64,000 nucleotides of DNA from Flexithrix dorotheae DSM 6795 (GCF_000379765.1 NZ_KB903430.1:344945-408944); one strand, 5' to 3'; numbered from the stretch's first letter, positions 17,141 through 27,543 are shown. The notes: generated by a model from the letters alone, not told the origin. Numbers and translations are program-made.

Positions 17141-17425
17141 GACTGTAAACTATTTAGTAATCTTATTTCTATATAAAAAATTTGGATTGGTTACTTGAAT
17201 ATTACCTCTAATTAAAGTGGTTTCAAATAATTATTGTGATTGTTAGGTTAGTCAGGTGTGTAAGGTTTAAATCAATTCGTTTAAAAAGTACAATCTAAAA
17301 TGTGGGATTTTGTAGATTGTTTGGATAAAAAATATATGATTTTACTACACAAACTAAATAACGCACTTCGGGTGAAGATTGTTTCCAATTTTTTTCTTGT
17401 GTAATGAAATGAAGGGAAATAAATT

Positions 17426-20377
17426 CTAAATATTTGTTTCTTTAGAAATATTAGAATATTCGGAAGGCTGGTTGCTGAACGGATTTTCCGGATCTAATAA
17501 ATCAATTACAAAGTTTTGAAGGAAGTTTTCCACATAGACACAAAAATCGGCTGGTTTGTAAGGCTCTTCTTTAAGGGAATAAGCTACAAAATCATCTCCC
17601 AGATTTCTGAAGAAATAAAAGCCCGACTGGATTTTAAATGTTTCTATATCGAAATTATCCGGCAAATGTTCAATTTCCCCTTTTTCAATTGTCTTAATCA
17701 ATAAATACTTGTATAACACCAGCTGAACAATTTTTTCCTTTTCAGGCTCAAAAAACAGATCCAGTATCTGATCAGCCTTCAATTTTGACTTGTTATATGT
17801 CCCGGTTTTATAATCCACAATTCTGATTTGATTGTCAATGATATCAATTCTGTCGGCCTTACCCGAAATACAAAATGGCACTACCTCACCATTTTTTAAA
17901 GTCACTTTTATGGTATGCCTGTAAAACCTTTCCTGATCCACTAAATAAAAGGGGGCAGCTGATTCCTGCTGTCTTTTCAGGTAATTGAGGATTAGCCTTT
18001 CAGCCACTTTTTTCAGGATGTAGTTCTTGCCCTGCTCGGTAACAATTCCCCCAATTTTTTCCTTAATTACCTGCTCAATGGTTTCAGAAATAATATTAGG
18101 ATGACTTATAATTTCCTGTAAATCCTCCTTTTCCACAAACTGTCCGATTTTGTTTTTAAAAAACAAATCAAGCGTTTCATGGATTACAGTTCCAAAAGTT
18201 TTCCGGTCAAGGTCTTCCTCTATTTCGGCAGCTTCTTCCAACTTTAGTATGCTTTTGAAAAAAAAAGCCAAAGTATCTTTTATATACAAATTTATAGCGG
18301 AAGGACTTAATCCTTTTTTGAGTACTGCTTTAATCAAATCGAGAATAACTCCATCTTTTTCTACCACTTTTTCTTCTCTTGAGCTTTCTGGCAAATCCAA
18401 CACCAACTGATTTTTAAACAACTTTCCTCTCTCTCTGGGCAAACCGGGAAGATCAGCAATAATTGTAGAGGCGTTTTCTTCGGCAATGGCCTGTTGAAAG
18501 CCAAACTCTTCTTCAATTTGGGTTAAAAACCGGCTTTTCTCTGCTCCACCCCCTGCCGAAGGATCGGTGTACATTAAAGTAATATTTTTGGCTTTGTGAA
18601 AAAGACGATAAAAAGTATACGCAAATGAAGCATCATTTTCCTTGTGTGTAGGCAGTTTGAACATTGCACGGATGTCAAAAGGGACAATGGAATCCAGTAC
18701 TTTTCCGTGCGGAAGCAGGCCTTCATTTGCCGAAAGAATAATGATATTTTCAAAATCAATCGCCCGGCTTTCCAACATACCCATTACCTGAATTGGACTG
18801 ATCGGCTCCCCAGTAAAAGGCACTTTTACATTTTTAATTAATTCGAAAAGGAATTGCTTAAATGTCTTGATCGTCAGTTTTTCATTCTGGCTTGTAAGCA
18901 CATCCTGAAGCCGCTTTAAAGTGGTAAAAAACTGATATAAAAACTCATTTTCCAATGCATCTTTTTTATCCTTGAACTGCCCGGAAAGTAATTCAATCAC
19001 TTCAAATAAGTGATCAAAAGCATTGTTCAGCTCTCCTTCCCAAAACCGGAACAAAACATCATAAGTTTTATCCTCCTTGCTTTGTTCCAACAGCCATTTC
19101 CTTGAGATATAAATGATATTTCCACTTTGTACCTGATTTTGAACCTTTAAATGTTCTTCCTGCTTATCTCCATAAAACTGCACAAAAGGATGCTTGATAA
19201 TTTTCAGTACATCCTTGTAATAAATTTGGAAATCATCCTCCTTTTTTCGAATATTTTCCTGCATTCTAAATAGGGCATCAATTAAAGTATAAAGTGGCGT
19301 ATTGTTAATTGACATACCCATGGTAACATTTACCAACTCGCCAATATTTATCCCCAAATCCTCTTCAGATGGCAGGGAATGCAACAAAGGCATCAATAAA
19401 GTTTCATCGGGAAGGAGAATTGCGGTGTGGTTAATGCTTTCTTTAAAAGCTTCAAATTCACCTTTTTCAGTCAGTGATTTGATTTGTTTAGCTAATAAAT
19501 CCCCCACTAATTTAGTCTGGGATATCGCATTATTGACATTTATTATTCTGATATTTTTTTCTGGTGAATTCACCGAATTATTCACAAACCCCTCAATACC
19601 AGGCAACCAGTTTTTGAGAAATTTCCTGATATAAAGCCCGGCTTCATGTTTTTCATTTTGGAGATAATAATTGTCCATATCCCAATAAGCTGTTCCCATT
19701 TTCATATCAATCAGTTGCCCGATCATTTGTTCTTCCACAATGGTAATCTGATTGAATCCGGCAAAGGCAATATGCTCTATTTCATTGTCTCTCAGAGTTT
19801 GCTCAAGGTTTTCGTAAACTACCCGATAAGCCAGTCCTGTATAAGCCTGCTTTTGGCTTAATAATTTTTCTCTGAAATGGCGGTAAGTATTTTTCAGGTT
19901 TTCCCAAAACACAAAATAGTCTCTTAAGGTACTGGATTCCTTCACTTCCAGATCTTCTCCTAGTTCCAAAGCCCATCTTTCAATGGCTTTTACTTCTTCC
20001 AAATGCTCAAAAAGAGAGTCTGCCAGTGATTGAGAGAGATTTTTATCAATCATGCTAAAATCTTTCAGCATGGCATTTCCCAAAGGAATAAATTTCTCCA
20101 GATTGTGGTCTTTATCCTTATCGAAAATTTTATAACTCCGATATAGCTCAAAAAGCAATTTTACCCGATCCACCACCTGAACACCACAAACAGAAAGGAT
20201 AAAATCGTCCATAGCCATAACTTCCGGGGCAATCAGGTTTTGATTGGCAATTTCTGCCAGATAGTATTTAAAATAAAGCCCGGCCCTTCGGGAAGGCAGC
20301 ACCACATGAATCCGGCTGATTTTTCCGCCAAATTTATTGTATAAATCCTGTGCTACTTCTTTAAGGAATGGGGTCAT
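17426..20377 (-). CDS. AddB-like exonuclease / PD-(D/E)XK nuclease family protein
   Basis: 983 residues, cytoplasmic. The N-terminus (IHVVLPSRRAGLYFKYYLAE) corresponds to the inactive helicase domain start of AddB-like proteins. The middle holds helicase-like segments (ILLPDETLLMPLLHSLP; IILSANEGLLPHG). The C-terminus has the RecB-family nuclease motif GKADRIDII followed by IVDYKTGTY (catalytic D, then DYK), preceded by FGTVIHETLDLFF. It is expected to work in double-strand break processing with a RecB/AddA-like helicase, which in many Bacteroidota is adjacent but is not in this window. No Walker A motif was seen, consistent with an AddB-type subunit. Confidence 0.85.
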   Translation of the reverse strand: MTPFLKEVAQDLYNKFGGKISRIHVVLPSRRAGLYFKYYLAEIANQNLIAPEVMAMDDFILSVCGVQVVDRVKLLFELYRSYKIFDKDKDHNLEKFIPLGNAMLKDFSMIDKNLSQSLADSLFEHLEEVKAIERWALELGEDLEVKESSTLRDYFVFWENLKNTYRHFREKLLSQKQAYTGLAYRVVYENLEQTLRDNEIEHIAFAGFNQITIVEEQMIGQLIDMKMGTAYWDMDNYYLQNEKHEAGLYIRKFLKNWLPGIEGFVNNSVNSPEKNIRIINVNNAISQTKLVGDLLAKQIKSLTEKGEFEAFKESINHTAILLPDETLLMPLLHSLPSEEDLGINIGELVNVTMGMSINNTPLYTLIDALFRMQENIRKKEDDFQIYYKDVLKIIKHPFVQFYGDKQEEHLKVQNQVQSGNIIYISRKWLLEQSKEDKTYDVLFRFWEGELNNAFDHLFEVIELLSGQFKDKKDALENEFLYQFFTTLKRLQDVLTSQNEKLTIKTFKQFLFELIKNVKVPFTGEPISPIQVMGMLESRAIDFENIIILSANEGLLPHGKVLDSIVPFDIRAMFKLPTHKENDASFAYTFYRLFHKAKNITLMYTDPSAGGGAEKSRFLTQIEEEFGFQQAIAEENASTIIADLPGLPRERGKLFKNQLVLDLPESSREEKVVEKDGVILDLIKAVLKKGLSPSAINLYIKDTLAFFFKSILKLEEAAEIEEDLDRKTFGTVIHETLDLFFKNKIGQFVEKEDLQEIISHPNIISETIEQVIKEKIGGIVTEQGKNYILKKVAERLILNYLKRQQESAAPFYLVDQERFYRHTIKVTLKNGEVVPFCISGKADRIDIIDNQIRIVDYKTGTYNKSKLKADQILDLFFEPEKEKIVQLVLYKYLLIKTIEKGEIEHLPDNFDIETFKIQSGFYFFRNLGDDFVAYSLKEEPYKPADFCVYVENFLQNFVIDLLDPENPFSNQPSEYSNISKETNI

Positions 20378-20492
20378 CTATTTAAAAAATTGCCTGTAAA
20401 AAATGCTTTACAAAAGTAAGGTTAAAGACGGGAAGTACTAAACCTTTTAAGAATTAGAATTAAATTGGTCTAACTTAAATACCATTTTTTAA

Positions 20493-21140
20493 ATGAAAAA
20501 ATTAGTTTGTATTTTAATAACTATTACCCTGGGTTGCGGTCCGGTAGTAGAATTTGAAGTACCCCAACCTGAAGGGACAAAGGATTTACCCATATTCCCA
20601 TCCAGGTTAATCGGCAAATATCTTAATTTTTCGGACAGTTCGATCATTACCATTGATGCTGAACAAATTACCCGTGAATACCATTTCACAGGCATAATAC
20701 ATAAAGCCGAATTTGAAAATGAAATGGAAATTGCTATTCATCATGACACGGTATTAATTGATGAGGGAATGAAAATTAGCCTTGATGTTATAAATGATTC
20801 GGTTAAATTAAGTTCCTGCTTCAAAAATTCTATATTTCAAATTTCTGAAAAAAATATCTTAAGAAAATTCAAAGGGCATTACTTTCTGAATAAACAACAT
20901 GGAGAAAATGGCATATGGACTGTGCAAATTCTGAAACTAGAGAAAAAGAAATTAAGATTGGAAAACCTTATATATCTGGATGAAATTGAGCCTTTATCAG
21001 AAAATGAATTATTAGAATCAAATCAGGATACTACTTCAGGCCTTTTCCAAAAACCTTTTATTGTAAAAGTAAAAAAAGGGGATTTAAAGAAAATCTTAAA
21101 AACAAAAGGTAGTAAAGGAGAATATCTGAAGATCAATTAA
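20493..21140 (+). CDS. Hypothetical lipoprotein
   Basis: 215 residues. A short hydrophobic N-terminus with lipobox TLGC places the lipidated Cys at about 15. The rest is beta-rich and charged, with repeated Ile/Glu/Lys strands and a Lys-rich C-terminus (KKGDLKKILKTKG). I do not recognise a family. It is a single gene with its own terminator, transcribed away from the AddB-like gene. Confidence 0.7.
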   Translation: MKKLVCILITITLGCGPVVEFEVPQPEGTKDLPIFPSRLIGKYLNFSDSSIITIDAEQITREYHFTGIIHKAEFENEMEIAIHHDTVLIDEGMKISLDVINDSVKLSSCFKNSIFQISEKNILRKFKGHYFLNKQHGENGIWTVQILKLEKKKLRLENLIYLDEIEPLSENELLESNQDTTSGLFQKPFIVKVKKGDLKKILKTKGSKGEYLKIN

Positions 21141-21176
21141 AAAGCCGTACAAATCCATAATCTGTACGGCTTTAAA
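21141..21176. terminator. Bidirectional terminator
   Basis: Perfect 11-bp arms AAAGCCGTACA (21141-21151) and TGTACGGCTTT (21163-21173) with an 11-nt loop, between two convergent genes. Confidence 0.85.
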
Positions 21177-21192
21177 TATCCAAAAAAACTTA

Positions 21193-23574
21193 TTACTCAT
21201 CTCTCAAAGTATCCACCGGATTGGCTCTGGCAGCCCGGAAAATTGTGGTACTTGTAGTCAACATTCCAACCGCAAAAATGATAAAACCAGACAATGAAAC
21301 TGAAATGAGACTTACTGGAATATGATAAGCATAAATTTCACTAAGCAGTGCATCTGTTAATAAAAAACCAACAATTCCTCCCAGAATCACAGCTGAAGTC
21401 ATGATGATCAAAAACTCCCTGTTAATTAAAGCCACCACACTTTTTACAGAAGCTCCCAAAACTTTCCGTACCCCAATTTCCTTGGTCCTTTTTTCAATAT
21501 TTAAGGAAGCCAGCGAAAAAATTCCCGAAGCGGAAAGCAATCCTCCAAGAATAGTTAAGAAAATGAATACTTTCTTCAGGTTTCCATTCACATTTCTGGT
21601 TTCCTGAAAAACAATTTCCTCCTGTGTTCTGCTTTCAAAAGGCTTTTCCGGGAACACTTTTTTCCATGTATTCTCTAAATCCTTTTGCATCCTTCCGATA
21701 TCACCTTTATCCACATTTACAATTAACCGGCTATACCTGTCTTTACTTGTCATTTTGAACATATAAGGTTCCGGTTCTTTACTTCTGAATAAATTATCAA
21801 TATGATTCTCCACCACACCTACAATTCTCACTTTTTTACCCTGGAAAGTTACCACTGTTTCAATTGGATTTTTCAACCCAGTTTTTTCTACAAAGGTTTG
21901 ATTCACCACCACCGATTCTTCAAAATCAGACTTACTGTCTTTTTTAAATTCTCTCCCTTCTATCAGGTCCAATCCCATGGCCTCCAGGTAGCCATCCCCT
22001 ACTTCATATACCCTTATTGAGTACTCAGTTGTATCAATTTTTATAGGGTTTTCATAGGGAAATATTCCTACGTGATGATCACAAGCAGCTACTTTTCTAA
22101 CTTTTGGATTACTTTGAACTTCATTGTAAAGTGCTTCAAATTCCTGCTCTCCCCTTATTCTCACTGTGATTACATTTTCTTTATCATACCCAAAACTTAA
22201 ACTCTCCTGAAATTGTCCATTCTGAATAAAAACTACTCCGGCTACCAGCACAATTACCGATAAGGCAAACTGCATAGTGACAAGAATTCTGGTGAGCACA
22301 TTTGTACCTTTTATCTTAATGCCACCTTTCAATAAAGCAATGGTATTGTGGCTACTGTTCAAAATGGCCGGATAGGTTCCTGCGATTACAGCGGCAGTAA
22401 AAAGCAGGATGAGCATTGCAATAAAAAAGTTAGCTCCACTTAAATCCTGAAGGCCATATGGCAACTCCCACATTTGTGAAAAAGCAGGCACAATAATTTG
22501 TGACAATGCCAGACCAACGATCAAAGCTAAGGTGATGGTGATGGAAATTTCAAATAAAAACTGAAATACTATTTGAGATTTTCTGGCCCCAATTGCCTTT
22601 CTGACTCCTACCTCTTTAAGTCTTTTGGCAGTAAGTGCTATGGATGTATTAGTGAGATTGAAACAGGCAATAAGTAAAATAATTAAAGCCAAAATTGAAA
22701 AGACTAACAAGGGCACATAGCTAATCCTCAGGTTTACGTAAGTCCACCCAATATTTTCCTGATTAAAATTAGCATCGAAATGTTCTAATTTGTAAGCGGT
22801 AACATGCTGGTCTTGTTTTGCCTCATTTCTTATTGGGACATATTTCTGAAGGTTATTGGTGATGTTGTCCACATTTTCGACATTCGCCACCTCAAAAAAT
22901 ACTGCAGGATCCCGCCAATCACTCCAATTCCCAGCTTCTAATTTGTGAAGATCAGTATAATTTTCAAACCTCATCATTGCCTCAAAATAAAAAGTAGAAT
23001 TAACTGGGGGCTTTTCAAAAACGCCACCCACAATCACCTCTATATCATATTCATTAGCAAAACTCATCACCATTAACTTCCCTACAGCACTCTCCTCCCC
23101 AAAATATTTTTTGGCCAGCTTTTCACTCAAAAAGATGCTGTATTTGTCATCAAAAGACTTAAAATCTCCCTCCAACAAATTGAATTTAAACATGTCAAAA
23201 AATGTACTATCAGCAAAGCTCACCCCTTCTGAGAAAACTTTTTCATCATAGCGCATATAGCATCCCTCCCCAACATAGCGGGTAAAACGGTCAATTCCTG
23301 AAATTTCCTCAATAGCTATAGGAGCAAGAGGCAAAGGCGCATTGATATTTTGCTGGTAGGTTCCATCATTATTTTTAATATGAGTATGGACCTTATAAAT
23401 CCGTTCTGTATCCTCACTATTGAAATGATTATCGAATTCGATATTGTAGGCAAGCAGAAGATAGGCAGCCACACAACAGGCAAGGGAAATCCCCAATCCA
23501 AAAGTGTTTATAATTACATAACTTTTGTTTTTCAGAAGGCTACGCAATGCTACTTTTATATAATTCTTGATCAT
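21193..23574 (-). CDS. FtsX-like ABC transporter permease (MacB-type)
   Basis: 793 residues with two repeats of the permease module. It starts IKVALRSLLKNKSYVIINT with a first TM helix, then a MacB-like periplasmic domain, three TM helices (about 280-400), a second periplasmic domain, and three more TM helices at the C-terminus. The coupling motifs KEVGVRKAIGARK and KEIGVRKVLGA are both present. It needs a separate ATPase subunit, which is not adjacent. Such large permeases are abundant in Bacteroidota and are usually linked to peptide or lipoprotein export or antimicrobial sensing. It appears monocistronic and ends at a shared terminator. Confidence 0.92.
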   Translation of the reverse strand: MIKNYIKVALRSLLKNKSYVIINTFGLGISLACCVAAYLLLAYNIEFDNHFNSEDTERIYKVHTHIKNNDGTYQQNINAPLPLAPIAIEEISGIDRFTRYVGEGCYMRYDEKVFSEGVSFADSTFFDMFKFNLLEGDFKSFDDKYSIFLSEKLAKKYFGEESAVGKLMVMSFANEYDIEVIVGGVFEKPPVNSTFYFEAMMRFENYTDLHKLEAGNWSDWRDPAVFFEVANVENVDNITNNLQKYVPIRNEAKQDQHVTAYKLEHFDANFNQENIGWTYVNLRISYVPLLVFSILALIILLIACFNLTNTSIALTAKRLKEVGVRKAIGARKSQIVFQFLFEISITITLALIVGLALSQIIVPAFSQMWELPYGLQDLSGANFFIAMLILLFTAAVIAGTYPAILNSSHNTIALLKGGIKIKGTNVLTRILVTMQFALSVIVLVAGVVFIQNGQFQESLSFGYDKENVITVRIRGEQEFEALYNEVQSNPKVRKVAACDHHVGIFPYENPIKIDTTEYSIRVYEVGDGYLEAMGLDLIEGREFKKDSKSDFEESVVVNQTFVEKTGLKNPIETVVTFQGKKVRIVGVVENHIDNLFRSKEPEPYMFKMTSKDRYSRLIVNVDKGDIGRMQKDLENTWKKVFPEKPFESRTQEEIVFQETRNVNGNLKKVFIFLTILGGLLSASGIFSLASLNIEKRTKEIGVRKVLGASVKSVVALINREFLIIMTSAVILGGIVGFLLTDALLSEIYAYHIPVSLISVSLSGFIIFAVGMLTTSTTIFRAARANPVDTLRDE

Positions 23575-23889
23575 GTTTTGGGTAGTTAGTTATCGATTAA
23601 AATTCAAAACACCAATCAACATACCAAAACAATAAAATACTGCAAATCAATTACTTATAACAATTTACAACTAAACAAAGTGAACGAATTTGAACACCCT
23701 ATGAGCGATATTGTACGCAAACATTAATGTATTGGAGCACTTTCTGAAAAGATACATTTTGGCTACAAGAAAAAATTAACCAACTATTACCAAACAATTT
23801 CCCTAAAAAGAGGCACGGTTTTTTATTTTTACCGTTTATTCAGAAATTGAATTAGACCATTACTACTTAATATCCTATATCATTCTCTA
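23575..23889. other. Intergenic region, nothing clear
   Basis: 315 bp between divergent genes. It contains a stretch around 23845-23875 weakly like the end of the 83-bp repeat (ATTGAATTA and ATTACTACTTA present but interrupted), which I do not call a copy. No ORF or strong promoter was seen. Confidence 0.5.
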
Positions 23890-24399
23890 ATGAAATCCAT
23901 CATTTTCCTATTCTTCCTTACGGCAATCCATTTTCAAATATTTGCTTGCGGCACCGTAGAAAGCAGAACAAAATTTTATTTTGAAGCTGAAGATGCTCAA
24001 GGGAAGCTCAATCAACTCACTTTTCTGAATTGTGAATTTGTGCTGAAAAGCTATGATTACTCGGCACATCATGATTCCCTTTTGGTATTGGTAATTAATG
24101 ATGCCTTAAAACAATCTGATGATTTACTAAAATCATCTCCTATTATTTCCTGGAAACTCAGAACAAATGCCATTTCTACTTTTTTCAGATATGAACAATT
24201 AAGAGCTCAGGAAAACTCACAGGAATATTACAAACTCCTGACCTCATTATCGGAAAAGCTAAAGGTTAGTGAAAATCTCCTTGACATCAAAAGGCTGGAG
24301 AAAGGAATTTATGCCAATTTCAACTTCCCATTTAAGCCAGATAGTTTTGCCCAGGAAACCTATTCTGTGATCAAACGATATTTCCCGGAATATCGATGA
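23890..24399 (+). CDS. Hypothetical exported protein
   Basis: 169 residues with an N-terminal hydrophobic segment ending QIFACGT, which may be a signal peptide with a lipobox-like FAC. The mature part has alternating helices and a conserved-looking FNFPFKPD segment near the C-terminus. I do not recognise a family. Codon use and the ATG start look genuine. It lies 146 bp before the YfhO-like gene on the same strand. Confidence 0.65.
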   Translation: MKSIIFLFFLTAIHFQIFACGTVESRTKFYFEAEDAQGKLNQLTFLNCEFVLKSYDYSAHHDSLLVLVINDALKQSDDLLKSSPIISWKLRTNAISTFFRYEQLRAQENSQEYYKLLTSLSEKLKVSENLLDIKRLEKGIYANFNFPFKPDSFAQETYSVIKRYFPEYR

Positions 24400-24544
24400 T
24401 TTTAGGAGCAATTCGTCAATTACTTTCCTAAAACTTCTTAAAAAAGTGGGAAATTCGATTTTTCAGTTAACTTTGATTTTTTAATATAAGTTTTTACAAA
24501 ACTGATTTTTTCAAGTCTTTAAAATCATCCATTTTCACCCTCTA

Positions 24545-27061
24545 ATGAGAAATATAGAATTCAAAAAAGTTCTTCCCTATATTGTTTCTATCGTAGTTTT
24601 TTATCTTGCAACCCTTTCCTTTTTCTATCCGGAGTTGATGGAAGATAAAAGTTTAACTCAGACTGATATTGTTCAGTTTGAAGGGATGTCCAAAAGATCG
24701 GTAGACTACCGTGCTGAGTCAGGGGAAGAAACCCTATGGAATGATGCCATGTTTTCAGGAACACCTGATTATCTGATTGCAACAGGTCTTCCCAAAAGAG
24801 CCATTCTCATTTTAAAGAAGTTCACTTTTGGATTCATTAGTAAGCATAAGGCAGCACATTTACTGTTTCTGGCTATGTTCAGTTACTGGATTTTACTGCT
24901 CACATTCGATATAAAGCCCTATCTGGCTATGGTAGGTGCAGTTGCTTTCGCCTTCACTACCTACAATATTGCCACCATCGAAACCGGCCACGTTACTAAA
25001 TGCTGGGCTATGTTTTATGGCTCTATGGTTCTTGGGGGACTCAATCTGGTTTTTAAAAAGAAATATTTATTAGGCTTTGCCCTCACCACCTTTGCTTTTA
25101 CGCTGGAAATTGGCGCTACACACTACCAAATTACCTTTTATCTGTTTTTTGTTTGTGCTGCATTTACCATCAATAAATTAATTATCGCCATCAAGGCCAA
25201 AGAGCTGGGAGAATTCGGGAAACAGGCCGGAGTAATTTTTGGGGCAATTCTATTGGCTGCCAGTACCGCCACTGCCAACTTCTGGATGACCAAGGAATAT
25301 ACACCTTATTCCATTCGGGGAAATGCCATCTTAAGCAGTGTTGGAGCAGATGGTAAGGCAGAGAAAAAGAAAGATGGGCTGGATAAGGATTATGCTTTTA
25401 GCTGGAGCCAGGGAAAAATGGAAACCTTCACCCTTTTGGTTCCCTATTTATATGGCGGTGGAAGCAACGAAAAGCTGGATAATGACACTGAAACGTATAA
25501 ATTGCTGGAGCAGGCTACCAGAGGTGGGCAACTGGACAGAAACCAGATGAACCAGATTTTGAATGGCGCCCCACTTTATTGGGGAGATCAGCCTTTCACA
25601 GCCGGTCCGGTTTACGCAGGAGCAATTTTTTGTTTCTTGTTTGTTTTATCACTTTTTGTATTGGATAAACAAACCAAATATTGGATTTTGGCAGGCGTGA
25701 TTATTTCCATGATGTTTGCCTGGGGGAAACACCTTTCTTTTTTCAATTATTTCTTATTCGATCATATTCCCGGATTCAATAAGTTCAGGTCGGTTTCTAT
25801 GGCCTTAACCATGGTAATTATGCTTATGCCATTGGCTGGATTAATGGCTGTCCAAAAACTTTGGGCAAAAGCTGATTTCAATAAAAAGGATCAAAAGAAT
25901 TTATTCATTGCCACAGGAATAGTAGCCGGAATTTGTCTGCTTATGGTCGTTTTCTCCGGAATGGGTAGTTATGAATCTCCTTCCGATGCCCAAATGGGTG
26001 CGTTGGGAGAAGCCCTACAAAAAGACAGAGAATCCATTATGAAAGCAGATGCCTTGCGGTCTATGTTTTTGATTTTGGTAGCTGCTGCATTACTTTATTT
26101 TTCAAACCTTGGTAAATTAAGTAAGGATATTGCCCTGTTGGTTTTAGGCATTCTGCTTGTTGGAGATGTCTGGATGGTGGGAAAAAGGTATTTATCTTTT
26201 GATAAATTCACTAAAAACCCGATTCAGAAATACATGCAGAAAACCAAAGCTGATGAATTTATTTTAAGTGATAAAGATCCACATTACAGGGTTTTCAATA
26301 TCTCTACTCCCCCAAGCAGTTTTGATAAAGAAGCCAGAACTTCTTATTACCACAAATCGATCGGTGGATATTTTGCTGCTAAATTAATGCGGTATAAAGA
26401 TCTGATCGAACGTCAGTTATATGGTGAACAACAAAAAATTATGAGCAGAATCCAGGCAAAAACCTACCCAGATTTTGCTGAAATTCCCAACCTGAATATG
26501 CTCAATGCCAAGTATATTAAATTGGGAAGTGGGGAAAGGTCCGTAATAAAAAATGAAGGCGCTATGGGTAATGCCTGGTTTGTCCCAAAATTAACCGAGG
26601 TAGAAAACCCTGATGAAGAGATGGCAGCTATTTCTGCTTTTAACCCAGCCGAAGAAGCTTTTATTTATACCAAAGATGAAAATTCAGTTGCAAATACTTC
26701 ATTTCAATTAGACAGTGCTGCCAGTGTAGAACTGGTTTCCTACAGTCCCAGAGAGATTAAATATAAAACCAACAACTCTAAAGATGGTTTTGTGGTATTT
26801 TCAGAAATCTATTATCCGGAGGGCTGGTCCGCTAAAATTGATGATCAGGAGGCAGAAATTAAAAGGGTAAATTACCTACTTCGTGGCCTGGAAGTTCCGG
26901 CTGGTAATCATGAAATAATATTTGAATTTAATCCTACTTCTTATGTAGTCGGTTCTAAAATTACAATGATTAGTAGCTGGCTTGTAGGATTAATTGTGGT
27001 TGTGGCTCTTTCACTCTCACTTTATCAAAAACTCAATAAAAATGAAGAATCTCAGGAATGA
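24545..27061 (+). CDS. YfhO-family integral membrane protein
   Basis: 838 residues with about a dozen transmembrane helices (for example near 12-30, 100-118, 126-145, 158-200, 228-245, 355-375 and 800-822) and a large extracytoplasmic C-terminal domain. The N-terminal YPELMEDKSLTQTDIVQFEGM loop and the C-terminal VVFSEIYYPEGWSAKIDDQE are signatures of the YfhO family. These are GT-C-fold-like proteins thought to act in surface glycan or lipoteichoic acid glycosylation in Firmicutes; in Bacteroidota the role is not fixed. It ends at a strong hairpin (27113). Confidence 0.9.
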   Translation: MRNIEFKKVLPYIVSIVVFYLATLSFFYPELMEDKSLTQTDIVQFEGMSKRSVDYRAESGEETLWNDAMFSGTPDYLIATGLPKRAILILKKFTFGFISKHKAAHLLFLAMFSYWILLLTFDIKPYLAMVGAVAFAFTTYNIATIETGHVTKCWAMFYGSMVLGGLNLVFKKKYLLGFALTTFAFTLEIGATHYQITFYLFFVCAAFTINKLIIAIKAKELGEFGKQAGVIFGAILLAASTATANFWMTKEYTPYSIRGNAILSSVGADGKAEKKKDGLDKDYAFSWSQGKMETFTLLVPYLYGGGSNEKLDNDTETYKLLEQATRGGQLDRNQMNQILNGAPLYWGDQPFTAGPVYAGAIFCFLFVLSLFVLDKQTKYWILAGVIISMMFAWGKHLSFFNYFLFDHIPGFNKFRSVSMALTMVIMLMPLAGLMAVQKLWAKADFNKKDQKNLFIATGIVAGICLLMVVFSGMGSYESPSDAQMGALGEALQKDRESIMKADALRSMFLILVAAALLYFSNLGKLSKDIALLVLGILLVGDVWMVGKRYLSFDKFTKNPIQKYMQKTKADEFILSDKDPHYRVFNISTPPSSFDKEARTSYYHKSIGGYFAAKLMRYKDLIERQLYGEQQKIMSRIQAKTYPDFAEIPNLNMLNAKYIKLGSGERSVIKNEGAMGNAWFVPKLTEVENPDEEMAAISAFNPAEEAFIYTKDENSVANTSFQLDSAASVELVSYSPREIKYKTNNSKDGFVVFSEIYYPEGWSAKIDDQEAEIKRVNYLLRGLEVPAGNHEIIFEFNPTSYVVGSKITMISSWLVGLIVVVALSLSLYQKLNKNEESQE

Positions 27062-27112
27062 TTTGATTAATTGATTTTCATGTATTTCAGAAAACCTTTC
27101 ATTCCTACAAAA

Positions 27113-27150
27113 AAATGCACCATTGTTTTGTTAAATGGTGCATTTTCATT
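27113..27150 (+). terminator. Terminator of the YfhO gene
   Basis: Perfect 12-bp arms AAATGCACCATT (27113-27124) and AATGGTGCATTT (27134-27145) with a 9-nt loop and a T-rich tail. The only ATG of the following ORF (27115) lies inside the left arm and is therefore unlikely to be its start. Confidence 0.8.
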
Positions 27151-27159
27151 TTAACTTTG
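27127..27159 (+). promoter_or_regulatory. Candidate promoter opening the copper-type block
   Basis: TTTG (27127-27130), a 21-bp spacer, then TAACTTTG (27152-27159), an exact TAnnTTTG match. It overlaps the YfhO terminator and predicts a transcript start close to 27164, just before the TTG at 27169. Confidence 0.5.
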
Positions 27160-27168
27160 CCCTCATAT

Positions 27169-27543
27169 TTGAAAACTGCAATTTCCATATTATTTCTGGT
27201 AGTTTTTCTGCCAGGACTTTTCAATCAGGGCATTATTATTCTTAATTATGAATTGAATAAGGAGGTCATCACCGAATTATTTTGCATCAATAAGGATAAA
27301 CCCATGCTATCCTGTGCAGGGCAATGCCATTTGAAAAAGCAATTAGAAAAGGAGCAGGAGAAAGAAGAAGAAAAGGAAAACACCCAACAGGAAAGTGTAC
27401 AATTTATCTCGATTTCAATTGTCGCAGCTTTTCAAAAACTAAAGGCATTTTCAAGTACAGAGCAAAATCATAATTGTCTCTACCTTTTCACACCAAGTAC
27501 AACCTATTTTACCGATATCTTCCACCCTCCCAGACATTGCTAA
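27169..27543 (+). CDS. Small membrane protein with three-Cys motif, paralogue 1
   Basis: 124 residues from TTG at 27169, chosen because the upstream ATG (27115) sits in a terminator stem and a consensus promoter lies between. An N-terminal TM helix (about 3-18, ISILFLVVFLPGLF) is followed by C-I-N-K-D-K-P-M-L-S-C-A-G-Q-C-H-L-K-K, then a Glu/Lys coiled segment and a further hydrophobic stretch with FHPPRHC at the end. The motif C-x-N-x-D-[KR]-P-x-L-x-C-x-G-x-C-x-L-x-K also occurs in the gene at 29714, between the two MbnP genes. I know no named family. Soft-metal binding such as Cu(I) is inferred from the cysteines and the neighbours. A start further upstream cannot be excluded. Confidence 0.65.
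   Translation: MKTAISILFLVVFLPGLFNQGIIILNYELNKEVITELFCINKDKPMLSCAGQCHLKKQLEKEQEKEEEKENTQQESVQFISISIVAAFQKLKAFSSTEQNHNCLYLFTPSTTYFTDIFHPPRHC

Noticed and set aside
23840-23880. Third copy of the 83-bp repeat
   Set aside because: Only two short motifs match and with an insertion between them, which chance can explain in AT-rich DNA.
27115-27168. N-terminal extension from ATG 27115 of the three-Cys protein
   Set aside because: The ATG lies in the left arm of a perfect terminator stem, and a consensus promoter starts after it.
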